64,000 nucleotides of DNA from the NCBI RefSeq assembly GCF_028609845.1, contig NZ_CP063191.1, positions 1,364,001 to 1,428,000 on the forward strand, given 5' to 3'. A model generated the notes under the pieces. The model saw only the letters and a list, made by a program, of their open reading frames with translations. It searched no databases and was not told the DNA's origin. The position numbers and the translations under genes are program-made. Numbering within the stretch: the first letter of the stretch is position 1; each line of letters opens with the position of its first letter. Shown here one piece after another: positions 35,779 through 46,588 of this stretch. Origin of the DNA: Corynebacterium heidelbergense. GTDB taxonomy: Bacteria > Actinomycetota > Actinomycetes > Mycobacteriales > Mycobacteriaceae.

Positions 35779-37167
35779 CTAACCGGCGCTCACCTCTGCG
35801 CGGATCGCGTCCGCCAGCACGCCGAGCCCCTCGCGGAGGAGTTCCTCCCCGATCACCAACGGCGGCAGTAGTCGCACGACGTTGCCGTCCATGCCGCAGG
35901 TGAGCACCAGCACCCCGGCGTCCCGGCACCGTCGAGCCACGGCGGAGGTCAGCTCTGCGCTGGGGGCGGAGTTGGCGTCCGCAAATTCAAGAGCCATCAT
36001 CCCACCCCGACCGCGCAACTCGGCCACGCCACCGCGCCCCTCCCTTCTTCCTTCCTGCCCTCTTTCCCCAGCACCTGCGACGGATACCAGCGGGCCCAGA
36101 ACCTCGCGCACAATCGCCTCGATCTCCCGGGCCCGAGAGCTGAGGTGTAGGCGCTCCATCTCCGTCAACGCTGCCAGCGCAGCCGCGCAGGCCACAGGAT
36201 TACCGCCATAGGTGCCGCCGAGGCCGCCCGGATGAGGTGCATCCATGATCTCCGCCCGGCCCGTCACCGCAGACAGCGGCAGGCCCCCGGCCACGCCCTT
36301 GGCGATGGTGACGAGGTCCGGCTCAACCCCCTCCTGCTCGCAGGCAAACCAGGCACCCGTCCGACACAGCCCCGATTGAATCTCATCGGCAACGAAGACA
36401 ACTCCGCGCTCCCGGCACCACCGCGCCAACTCCCGTAAGTATCCGGGGGCGGGGACGACGAATCCACCCTCGCCCTGGACCGGTTCCACCACCAGGCAGG
36501 CCAGATTGCCCGCTCCGATCTGCTGCTCCAACACCGAGATGGTGCGCTTGGCCGCCGCAGGTCCACTCAAGCCGTCGCGCAGCGGATAGGAGGTAGGAAC
36601 GCGGTACACCTCGGAAGCAAACGGACCGAAACCGGATTTATACGGCATGTTCTTTGCCGTCATGGCCATGGTGAGATTGGTCCGCCCGTGATAGGCGCAA
36701 TCCAGCACCGCCACGCCATTGCGGCCCGTGTAGCTGCGGGCGATCTTTACCGCGTTCTCCACGGCCTCAGCCCCGGAATTGAACAGGGCCGTGCGCTTTT
36801 CGAAGTCCCCGGGAGTCAACTCCCCCAACCTCTCGGCCACCTCGATGTAGGACTCGTAGGGGGACACCATGAAGCAAGTGTGGGTGAACTTCGCCACCGC
36901 CTGCCCCACCGCGTCCACCACCGCGGGATTGGCGGCGCCCACGGTGGTCACCGCGATGCCAGAACCGAGATCGATGAGCGAGTTGCCGTCCACATCCACC
37001 AACACACCGCCGTCCGCCTCAGCGATGTACCGCGGCCACAGTGGAGTGACGGAGCGGGGGACACTCGCTTCTAACCGGGCCTGCAGCTCTTTGCCCTTCG
37101 GACCCGGCTGGGTGGGCCCGGTGGTCAGGCGTCGGCGCTGCGGTAGGCGGTAATCCAGGTTGTCCAT
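35779..37167 (-). CDS. gabT: 4-aminobutyrate aminotransferase-like class III transaminase
   Basis: A 462-aa PLP-dependent class III aminotransferase closest in pattern to GabT. It has NSGAEAVENAVKIAR (130-144), FVADEIQSGLCRTG with Asp261, and the PLP lysine Lys290 in TIAKGVAGGLPLS. GABA plus 2-oxoglutarate giving succinate semialdehyde is the expected reaction. Near residues 375-392 it carries an extra Gly/Glu/Arg-rich stretch (GERGQEGRREGRGG) not usual for the family. An AAGGGAA ribosome site precedes ATG 37167. Upstream on the same strand is a 5'-truncated TPP-enzyme gene, so gabT has probably lost its original promoter. Confidence 0.9.
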   Translation of the reverse strand: MDNLDYRLPQRRRLTTGPTQPGPKGKELQARLEASVPRSVTPLWPRYIAEADGGVLVDVDGNSLIDLGSGIAVTTVGAANPAVVDAVGQAVAKFTHTCFMVSPYESYIEVAERLGELTPGDFEKRTALFNSGAEAVENAVKIARSYTGRNGVAVLDCAYHGRTNLTMAMTAKNMPYKSGFGPFASEVYRVPTSYPLRDGLSGPAAAKRTISVLEQQIGAGNLACLVVEPVQGEGGFVVPAPGYLRELARWCRERGVVFVADEIQSGLCRTGAWFACEQEGVEPDLVTIAKGVAGGLPLSAVTGRAEIMDAPHPGGLGGTYGGNPVACAAALAALTEMERLHLSSRAREIEAIVREVLGPLVSVAGAGERGQEGRREGRGGVAELRGRGGMMALEFADANSAPSAELTSAVARRCRDAGVLVLTCGMDGNVVRLLPPLVIGEELLREGLGVLADAIRAEVSAG

Positions 37168-37224
37168 GGTGGGCGGGTTCCCTTCGGTTGTGTGTTTCGG
37201 TCCTAGTTCAGGGCTGCGTTCTCG

Positions 37225-38403
37225 TCAGCGTCGGTGCAAGTGCGTCGGCTCGAACATGCGCAGCACCGCAGGCAGCACCACCACGCGGGGCTGGCCGGAT
37301 TCCAGGGCTCGGCGCACGGCCTCGGGGGCGTCGGCGACGGTCGTCTTCTCCGCAGCCACCCCGAAGGCCTCCGCGAGTGCCACGAAATCGGGCCGCGCCA
37401 ACTCCGTGGCCGTGGCTGCACCGAACTCCCCCTCCATGTACTCGCGCAGAATCCCGTAGCCCCCGTCATCGACAATGAACCACGTCACCGGCAGAGACTC
37501 CTGGGCGAGGGTGGCCAATTCCGCGATGCCGTAGAGGGCACCGCCATCCCCGCTGACCGCCAAGGTCGGGCCGGCCCCGGCGAAAGCCGCGCCGATGGCG
37601 GCGGGCAGGCCATAACCGAGCCCGCCGGCACCCTGGCCGGAGTGAAAGTCGCTCGCGCTGGCGTCCCACGCCGACCAAGCCCAGTAGGCCAGCAACGTCA
37701 TGTCCCAGAAGACCGGGGTCTCCGGGGGCACCGCGGCACGCAATCCTGCCAGTAGCGCCCGCTCCGTCGCGAGATCCTGGCCGTCTAGTCGCTGTTCCAA
37801 TGTGGCCAGCAACTCCCGGATGGCGCTGCGGGCACTCTCGCGGCGCTCTGGGGTGGAATGGGCGCCCAGTGCCGCCAACTCATCCGCGATCCCGGCCAAG
37901 GCCAGGCGCGCATCCCCGTGGATGCCCCGGCACGGGTGGTTCGCGCCGATTTTGCCGAGGTCCGCCTCGATCTGCAGCACTCGGCCCGCGGGCCGGAAGG
38001 TGTGATAGTTGCTGGACAGTTCCCCCACGCCACTTCCCACGATGAGCAGAACGTCCGCACTTTCCAGGAACTCCGTGGTGGCAATGTCTTCGATCCAGCA
38101 GCGGGCGGAGAGTTCGTGATCCCATGGCAGCGCGGCCTTGCCTCCGATGGTCGTCACCACCGGCGCGTCGAGCTGTTCCGCCACGCGGCGCAGCTCCTCC
38201 TGCGCACCCGAGCGGACCACGCCCCCACCGGCCAGGATAACGGGCCGCTCCGCCGCGACCAGCTCTGGCGCCGCCGCGTGGATCTCCACAGTCAGGGGCT
38301 GTGGGTCCCGCCCGCTGGCCGCCTCTCGCACGTCTGCCCCGCCGGTGGGAGCCACCACCCCCTGGAAGGAATCCGATTGACGCGGCAGTCCGTGCAGGTA
38401 TCC
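37225..38403 (-). pseudogene. 5'-truncated TPP-dependent acetolactate-synthase-like decarboxylase
   Basis: This frame encodes only the middle and C-terminal domains of an acetolactate-synthase/2-oxoacid-decarboxylase-type enzyme. The FAD/central domain (ERPVILAGGGVVRSGAQEEL) and the TPP-binding region (VSGDGGALYGIAELATLAQ, then VDDGGYGIL) are clear. The N-terminal TPP-pyrimidine domain of about 180 residues, including the essential Glu, is missing. Recognisable homology stops near YLHGLPRQSDSF, at about 38403, where it meets the 5'-truncated gabD-like gene on the other strand. Reading continues open to 38505 by chance in high-GC DNA. The remnant cannot be an active enzyme. The original substrate is unknown; an arginine or putrescine-to-GABA route is possible. 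Confidence 0.82.
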
Positions 38404-39324
38404 GTGCCAGAATCCGCCGCCGCCATCGCGGACATTATGGCTGCCGCGGGCGTTCCGACGGGGGTGTACACCAACCTCCGCGCCACCCACGATCAGGTCT
38501 CCCACCTGCTCATCGAGGATCCGCGGGTCCGGGGGATCTCCCTCACCGGTTCAGAACGCGCCGTCGCCGCGGTGGCCGCGCAGGCCGGGGCGGCGCTGAA
38601 GAACGTTGTGCTGGAGCTGGGCGGTTCCGATCCCTATGTGGTGCTCTCCGCCCAGGACATTCCCGCCGCCGTGGCAGCTGCGGTACAGACCCGGCTGGAA
38701 AACACCGGGCAGGCCTGCAATTCGAACAAGCGCATCATCGTCCACGCGGATATCTACGAGGACTTCGTCGCCGAGGCCGTGCGCGTGGTTTCCCAACTGC
38801 AGCCCCGACCCCCGGCGGAGATCACCGATGGTGTGGGCCAGCGCTTCTTCGGGCCGATGAGTTCTGCGGGGGCGGCGGAGAAGATCGTGGCGCAGATCGA
38901 GGCCGCGGTCGCCGCCGGGGCCACCGTGCACACCGGCGGGCAGCGGCTGGACGGGCCCTGGGCCTCCGGGTTCTACGTCTCCCCCGCCGTCCTCACGGAT
39001 GTGCCAGTGGGCTCAGAGGTCTACTACGAGGAGTTCTTCGGCCCGGTGGTCACGATCTTCCGCGCGGCGGACGACGCCGAGGCCCTGCGGCTGGCCAACA
39101 ACACCCCCTACGGCCTGGGCGCCAGCGTCTTCGCTGATCAACCCGGCCGTGCCGAAGCATTTGGGGAGCACCTGCAGGCCGGGATGGTGGGTATCAACGG
39201 GGAGGTGCCCATGACCGAGGAGACCCCCTTCGGCGGGGTCAAGTCCAGCGGCTATGGCCGGGAGCTCGGTGAACTGGGCATGGAGGAGTTCGTGAACAAA
39301 AGGGTTATTTGCGTCCACAAGTAG
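38404..39324 (+). pseudogene. 5'-truncated succinate-semialdehyde dehydrogenase-like aldehyde dehydrogenase
   Basis: From about 38404 the plus strand reads VPESAAAIADIMAAAGVPTGVYTN and continues as the C-terminal two thirds of a GabD-like ALDH. It retains the Glu in VVLELGGSDPYV, the catalytic Cys in NTGQACNSNKR and the end EETPFGGVKSSGYGRE. The first 130-150 residues, including much of the NAD-binding fold and the PW-N motif region, are missing. No ATG with a ribosome site lies at the junction; upstream codons in frame belong to the antisense of the TPP gene. With gabT it formed a GABA-catabolic set before the deletion. It ends 5 bp before the coaD stop. Confidence 0.82.
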
Positions 39325-39328
39325 GACA

Positions 39329-39817
39329 TCAACCGAACTTCGCCGCTACCGCTTCCACAACCGCATCGGGCAACAGGCCGGTGACATCCCCGCCGTACTT
39401 CGCGACCTCCTTGCACAACGTGGAGGAGACGTAGCCGTACTTCGGGTCGGTGAGCAGGAAGTAAGTATCCACCCCGGACAGGTGCTGATTCATCTGGGCC
39501 ATGGGCAGCTCGTACTCGTAGTCCAGGGAGGTGCGCAAGCCCTTGACGATCGCGCCGATCTGGTGCTCGCGGAAGTAATCCACCAGCAGCCGATCCCAGG
39601 TATCCACGGTGATGTTCGTGGGTCGCCGGTCTTCCGGTAGGCCCCCGAGGGCCCGCTCGATGAGCTCCACCCTCTCCTCGGCGCTGAACAAGCCGTTCTT
39701 GTTGGGGTTGTAGGTCACCAGGACGGTGACGTGCTCCCAGTCGTGGGCGGCGCGGGTGAAGATGTCCAGGTGGCCGTTGGTGACGGGGTCGAAGGACCCG
39801 GGGCAGACAACACGCAT
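39329..39817 (-). CDS. coaD: Phosphopantetheine adenylyltransferase
   Basis: A 162-aa PPAT, the fourth step of CoA synthesis from pantothenate. The nucleotidyltransferase motif CPGSFDPVTNGHLDI is at residues 5-19 and the C-terminal YGYVSSTLCKEV matches the ISSTxVR region. ATG 39817 is chosen with AGGA 8 bp upstream; an in-frame ATG lies three codons earlier. In mycobacteria coaD is next to rsmD; here the thiOSGF genes separate them, and coaD follows thiF by 10 bp. Confidence 0.96.
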   Translation of the reverse strand: MRVVCPGSFDPVTNGHLDIFTRAAHDWEHVTVLVTYNPNKNGLFSAEERVELIERALGGLPEDRRPTNITVDTWDRLLVDYFREHQIGAIVKGLRTSLDYEYELPMAQMNQHLSGVDTYFLLTDPKYGYVSSTLCKEVAKYGGDVTGLLPDAVVEAVAAKFG

Positions 39818-39827
39818 GCGGCCCATC

Positions 39828-41992
<2,165 letters not shown>

Positions 41993-41996
<4 letters not shown>

Positions 41997-43105
41997 TTCC
42001 TGGTTGAGTGTTCGAGCGGAGAATGGGTGAAGCGTCTCAGCCGAACGGACTGCGCCAGCGGGCCGTTACCGCCCTCCCCTAGCACCACGTCCGCGGCCAG
42101 TCGAGCTCCTATGGGTGCCAACAGGATTCCGTGCCGGGAAAATCCCGCGGCCACGCTGATGTGATCGGCGACACGGTCGATGATGGGCACGTCGTCCCCG
42201 GACGCGGGGCGTGCGCGGGCTGTGAGTTCGGTGATCTCGCACTCCCACACGCTCGGCAGGATGCGGTGGGCATCGTGGAGTAGTTGGAACACGCCCTCGG
42301 CGGATACTCCGGTGAGGTCATCCTCCCTGGAGGTGGCGCCCAGTACGAGGGAGCCATCGGCGCGGGGAACGAGGTACACCGGGCGCCCCTGGACCATAGC
42401 CCGGACGGTGGACGTGATGAGGTGATCCCGATGGGCGGGCATCATCATGCGGATGACGTCTCCGTGGACGGCGCGGATCGGTAGGTCCACCAGCTCCGGG
42501 GCGTTAAGCCCATTGGCCACGAGGACGTGATCGACGCGCAGGTCCTCACCCTCGGCGAGGCGAAGGATGGGCCCGTTTTCTGCCTCGATGGCCTTAACGC
42601 GGGTGCGGCGAACCTGCCCGCCGGCCTGCAGAACCTGCGCCAGCAGAGCCGAGCCGAGCCGACGGGGGTCCACCTGGTGGTCCCCGGGGATGCGCACGGC
42701 CCCGGCGATGGCGGTGCCCAGGTTCGGCTCGAGGGCGCGGGCAGCGCGGGTGGTGATGACCTCACACTCCATGTCCATCCGGCGTTGGAACTCGGCGAGG
42801 GTGGCCAGGAACTCCCGGTCGGCGGCATCGGCGGCGATGACGAGGGTCTCCGTGGTGCGATACGCGGCATCCGCCTCGATCCCAGCCAGGAATTCTGGGT
42901 ACATCCGCGCGGAGGTGGCCATGAGCGGGTAGAGGTCATCTTGGTCGTAGGTGACTTCCGCGACGGGGGCCAGCATGCCCGCTGCGGCGTGGGTGGCCCC
43001 GGAAAGGGGCTCCGGGTCCACGAGAGTGACGCGGTGACCCCGGCGGGACAGCTCCCGCGCGGTAGCGACTCCGATGAGACCGGCACCGACAATCCCGATA
43101 TGCAT
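41993..43105 (-). CDS. thiO: Glycine oxidase ThiO
   Basis: A 370-aa FAD-dependent amine oxidase of the DAO family, supplying dehydroglycine for thiazole formation. [19 protein letters not shown] holds the dinucleotide motif, and [18 protein letters not shown] is the C-terminal FAD contact. ATG 43105 is chosen with AAGGTGG upstream; the longer frame to 43462 runs through thiE antisense. It is divergent from thiE with only about 15-24 bp between starts. Confidence 0.94.
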
Positions 43106-43116
43106 GCGATCCACCT

Positions 43117-43122
43117 TAGTAT
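43117..43122 (+). promoter_or_regulatory. -10 hexamer TAGTAT for thiE
   Basis: TAGTAT ends 7 bp before ATG 43130 with no ribosome site, consistent with a leaderless thiE transcript. The divergent thiO start at 43105 leaves no room for a TPP riboswitch on either side. Confidence 0.45.
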
Positions 43123-43129
43123 GGGGCCC

Positions 43130-43804
43130 ATGTCCCCCTCGCCGAAGTCCGACCTTGCCGCCCGGCGCCGCGCCGCGCTGCAGCGTGCCCGCCTGTACCT
43201 CTGCATCGATGCCCGCTCCGCCCAGGGGGATCTGGCCGAGTTTGTGGACGCCGCCTACGCCGGTGGCGTGGACATCATCCAGCTTCGGGATAAGTCTCTG
43301 GAGGCCCGGGCAGAAATCGAGGCCCTGGAGGTCCTTGGGGATGCCGCCCGGCGCCACGGGAAGCTGTTCGCAGCAAATGATCGGGCGGACGTGGCGGCCC
43401 TCGTCGGTGCCGATGTCTTTCACGTGGGCCAGGGGGATCTTACGACGGCCCAGGCCCGGCAAATCCTCGGCGACGATATGATCATCGGGCGCTCCAACAA
43501 TTCGTTAGAACAATTTTCTGCATCCTATGCGGATCCGGGCCTGGACTACGCGGTCATCGGGCCCGTCTGGCCCACCCCCACGAAGCCTGGCCGTCCCGCA
43601 GTGGGGTTGGACACGGTCCGCTCGGTCGCCCAGCACGCGGGCACCGGCACCAAACCGTGGTTCGCCATTGGGGGTGTGGACGCCACCAACCTCGCGCAGG
43701 TCAAGAGCGTCGGTGCCGAGCGCATAGTCGTCGTGCGCGCCATTGCGGATCCCCCCGACCCCGCCGAGGCCGCCCGGTTACTGCGCGCGCAACTGCCGCA
43801 GTGA
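43130..43804 (+). CDS. thiE: Thiamine-phosphate synthase ThiE
   Basis: A 224-aa TIM-barrel enzyme joining HMP-PP and the thiazole phosphate. Motifs include [38 protein letters not shown] and [18 protein letters not shown] 43130 fits a leaderless start; ATG 43121 would add three residues. The longer plus-strand frame from 42527 is antisense to thiO. It converges on rsmD with a 16-bp gap and no visible terminator. Confidence 0.94.
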   Translation: MSPSPKSDLAARRRAALQRARLYLCIDARSAQGDLAEFVDAAYAGGVDIIQLRDKSLEARAEIEALEVLGDAARRHGKLFAANDRADVAALVGADVFHVGQGDLTTAQARQILGDDMIIGRSNNSLEQFSASYADPGLDYAVIGPVWPTPTKPGRPAVGLDTVRSVAQHAGTGTKPWFAIGGVDATNLAQVKSVGAERIVVVRAIADPPDPAEAARLLRAQLPQ

Positions 43805-43820
43805 TGAGCCCCGCCAGTAG

Positions 43821-44384
43821 TCAACCCCGCCAAATGGCCATGTCGAAGCGGGCGATGCCGTGGGTCCGCTTCTTCAGCTTCTGCCCTGTCGGCTCGAAGC
43901 CGCTGGGCCAGTCCGTCTCCGCGCTATCCCGGTGCCGTTCCACCACCACGACCGCGTCCGGGCGCAGAGCGGGGATGAGGGCCCGCACCATCTCCCCCAC
44001 CGCCTCATCCGCCAACTCGTACGGTGGGTCCGCCAGCACCATGCTGTAGTGCCGCCGCGGCGCCGTGGCCAGGAAGCTCGAGGCCTTCGCTTCCACGACG
44101 TGCACCCTGGGGTGCTCAACCACCGCCGCGTTGGCCTTGATCACCTCCACCGCAGCGTGGTTGTTGTCCACGAGGGTGACCTCCTCCGCCCCCCGGGAGG
44201 CCGCCTCCAAACCCAGAGCCCCGGAACCCGCGAAGAGATCCAACACCACTTCCCCGTCGAAGCCGAAGCGCACCTGCAGGGAGGAAAACAGTCCCTCCTT
44301 GGCCCGATCCGAGGTGGGACGGGTGCCCTGCGGCGGAACTTTGATCTTGCGGCCCCGGGCCTGACCAGAAATAATGCGGCTCAC
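43821..44384 (-). CDS. rsmD: 16S rRNA (guanine-966-N2)-methyltransferase RsmD
   Basis: A 187-aa class I methyltransferase. The N-terminus MSRIISGQARGRKIKVP, the SAM loop DLFAGSGALGLEAASRGA and the catalytic ADPPYEL are all typical of RsmD. It follows recG by 28 bp on the same strand, the normal actinobacterial order. Confidence 0.96.
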   Translation of the reverse strand: MSRIISGQARGRKIKVPPQGTRPTSDRAKEGLFSSLQVRFGFDGEVVLDLFAGSGALGLEAASRGAEEVTLVDNNHAAVEVIKANAAVVEHPRVHVVEAKASSFLATAPRRHYSMVLADPPYELADEAVGEMVRALIPALRPDAVVVVERHRDSAETDWPSGFEPTGQKLKKRTHGIARFDMAIWRG

Positions 44385-44412
44385 CCGTCACATCATAACG
44401 GCCCCTCACCCA

Positions 44413-46587
44413 TCAGCTGCGCTCGATGTAATCCTGCTCCGCCAGCTCGATGTTCACCACCAGCGCCCGGGCCAGGGACTCGTCGTACTCCACCAGCTCC
44501 TCGGCGTAACGCCGGGCCTCCCGCACGATGTCCTCATCCTCCGCCAGGTCCAGCAGGCGAGCCCGCCGGTACCGGGCCCCGGATTGGTCCTGGCCCAGCA
44601 CATCCCCCTCCGTGCGCTGGCGCAGATCTAGCTCCGCCAGCTCGAAACCGTCCTGGGTCCCCGCCACCGCCGCCAAGCGCTGCAGGCCCTTGGACTCGGG
44701 TTCCGCGTTGGTGTACAGCAGGCACCAGGAGTCCGCCGACCCGCGACCCACTCGACCCCTGAGCTGGTGAAGTTGGGAAACGCCCAGGCTATCGGCGTCG
44801 ATAATGACCATCATGGAGGCATTGGGCACATCCACCCCCACCTCGATCACCGTCGTGGCCACCAGCACCGAAATCTCCCCGGCCACGAAGGCGCGCATCA
44901 CCTCCTCCTTCTCCTCGGTCGGCAGCCGCCCGTGCATCACCCCGATGCGACAGCCCGCCAGGGGCCCCTCGGCCAACTGCTCGGCCCACGCCAGGACCCC
45001 GTGGTGGCCCTCGATGCGCGGCACCACGACATAGGCCTGGTGCCCGGCGCGCACCTCCTCCACCACCCGCTGCCACATCCGCTCCACCCAGCGGGGGCGA
45101 TCCCCGTGAACCACAGCCGTCCCGATCTGGCCGCGCCCCTGGGGCACCCCGGTGAGTCGAATGTGGGTGAGGTCCCCGAACATCGTCATCGCGACGGTTC
45201 GTGGGATGGGGGTGGCCGTCATCACCAGGATGTGGGGGGTGCGATCCTCCGGGGCATCCTGCCGCAGCTTGTCGCGCTGGTGTACCCCGAAGCGGTGCTG
45301 CTCGTCCACGACCACCAGGCCCAACCGGTAGAAGACCACGTGCTCCTGGATGAGCGCATGAGTGCCCACGACGATGTCCGATTCCCCGCTGACCAGATCT
45401 AACAGCGCCGCTTTGCGCTCCCCCGCGCGCTGGGAGCCGGTCAGCAGGGTCACTTTCACCCCCGTGCCCTCCAACAGGGAGGTGAGGGTCCGGGCGTGCT
45501 GGACGGCCAGCACCTCCGTGGGGGCGATGAAGGCGCATTGGAAACCGGCGTCCACTGCGGACGTCATTGCCAACAGGGCCACGATGGTCTTCCCGGAGCC
45601 CACCTCTCCCTGCAGCATGAGGCTGGCGGGGTCCGTGGAATCCAGGGCGGTCTCGATGTGCTCGAGGGCATCGCGCTGGCCCGGCGTGAGCGCGTAGGGC
45701 AGGCCCTCGCGCAGCGTGCGGGTGTGGGTCCCGCCGCCGACGGGGATGGGCACCGCCGTCCGCTTCGCCGCATCCACCCGCCGCAGCGCCATGACCAACT
45801 GCAGCTCCAGGGCCTCGTTGAACTTCAACCGAGCCGTCGCAGCCTCGGGGCCCTCATCCGGGGGTTGGTGGATTTCCCGCAGGGCCCGGGCGAAATCGAT
45901 CAGGGGTTCTCCCGTCGGCCCCACCGGCCACGCGGGGGCTGCTCGCCCCTCGGTGGGGCGCGGCAGGACCTCTTTGGGTTCCCGCATGGCCCGCAGCACC
46001 CGGTCCATCACGCCGATGAGTTCCGCCGTGGAGGTCCCGGCGCGGCGCGGATATCCGGGCAGGAAAGGCCGGGAGAGCAGCTTTTGCGCGCCGCTGTAGG
46101 ACCCGGCGATGTCCACGATCGTGCGCAGCGGCCCGAAAGCACCGAACTCCCCGTCCGGGCCCATCTCCACGGTGACGTAACTGGGATTCTTCAACTGCCA
46201 CTGATCCCGGTACAGGGCCACCTTGCCGTAGAGCATGACGATGGACCCGGGGGTGAGCACCTGCTTGTGCGCCTTGACGTTACCGAAGATCGCGCTGGTC
46301 ATGTGCAGGGCCCCGTCCGTGAAGCTGAACCGCAGCAGTTTGCGGGGCCCGCGGGGGGAGGGATTTGTCCACTCCTCGGCGTGGAGGATCTTAGCCACGC
46401 AGGTGTACTTCTCGCCCTCGGCGAGGATCGCCAGGGAGCGGGTGGAGCCGGTGCGGATGTAGGTGGCGGGGAAGTTCAGCACGGCGTCCGTGACCGTCTT
46501 CAGCCCCGGCTTGTCGGCCAGCGCCGCCGCCCGCTTGGGGGAAGCGATGACCTGCGATAGGGGGCGGGGGTCCTCCCATCCGAGCAC
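44413..46587 (-). CDS. recG: ATP-dependent DNA helicase RecG
   Basis: A 724-aa branch-migration helicase acting on stalled forks and recombination intermediates. The OB/wedge domain lies near residues 60-160. Walker A is GEVGSGKTIVALLA, motif II is VVDEQHRFGVHQR, and the RecG-specific C-terminal helicase lobe includes VIEVGVDVPNASMMVI and the LRGRVGRG motif. The start is GTG 46587, 1 bp after the DAK-protein stop, with a ribosome site inside that gene's end. Confidence 0.96.
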   Translation of the reverse strand: MLGWEDPRPLSQVIASPKRAAALADKPGLKTVTDAVLNFPATYIRTGSTRSLAILAEGEKYTCVAKILHAEEWTNPSPRGPRKLLRFSFTDGALHMTSAIFGNVKAHKQVLTPGSIVMLYGKVALYRDQWQLKNPSYVTVEMGPDGEFGAFGPLRTIVDIAGSYSGAQKLLSRPFLPGYPRRAGTSTAELIGVMDRVLRAMREPKEVLPRPTEGRAAPAWPVGPTGEPLIDFARALREIHQPPDEGPEAATARLKFNEALELQLVMALRRVDAAKRTAVPIPVGGGTHTRTLREGLPYALTPGQRDALEHIETALDSTDPASLMLQGEVGSGKTIVALLAMTSAVDAGFQCAFIAPTEVLAVQHARTLTSLLEGTGVKVTLLTGSQRAGERKAALLDLVSGESDIVVGTHALIQEHVVFYRLGLVVVDEQHRFGVHQRDKLRQDAPEDRTPHILVMTATPIPRTVAMTMFGDLTHIRLTGVPQGRGQIGTAVVHGDRPRWVERMWQRVVEEVRAGHQAYVVVPRIEGHHGVLAWAEQLAEGPLAGCRIGVMHGRLPTEEKEEVMRAFVAGEISVLVATTVIEVGVDVPNASMMVIIDADSLGVSQLHQLRGRVGRGSADSWCLLYTNAEPESKGLQRLAAVAGTQDGFELAELDLRQRTEGDVLGQDQSGARYRRARLLDLAEDEDIVREARRYAEELVEYDESLARALVVNIELAEQDYIERS

Positions 46588-46588
46588 G

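Noticed and set aside
37858..38403. Plus-strand open frame that would extend the gabD-like fragment by about 180 codons
   Set aside because: Its translation over this part has no aldehyde-dehydrogenase similarity and is antisense to the clearly recognisable TPP enzyme.
34224..39324. The HNH gene and broken gab genes as part of a prophage or integrative element
   Set aside because: No integrase, terminal repeats, tRNA attachment site or phage genes were seen; the damage is explained more simply by one deletion.
43106..43129. A TPP riboswitch for the thi genes
   Set aside because: The divergent gap is far too short for a riboswitch and the conserved pyrithiamine-box sequence is not seen.
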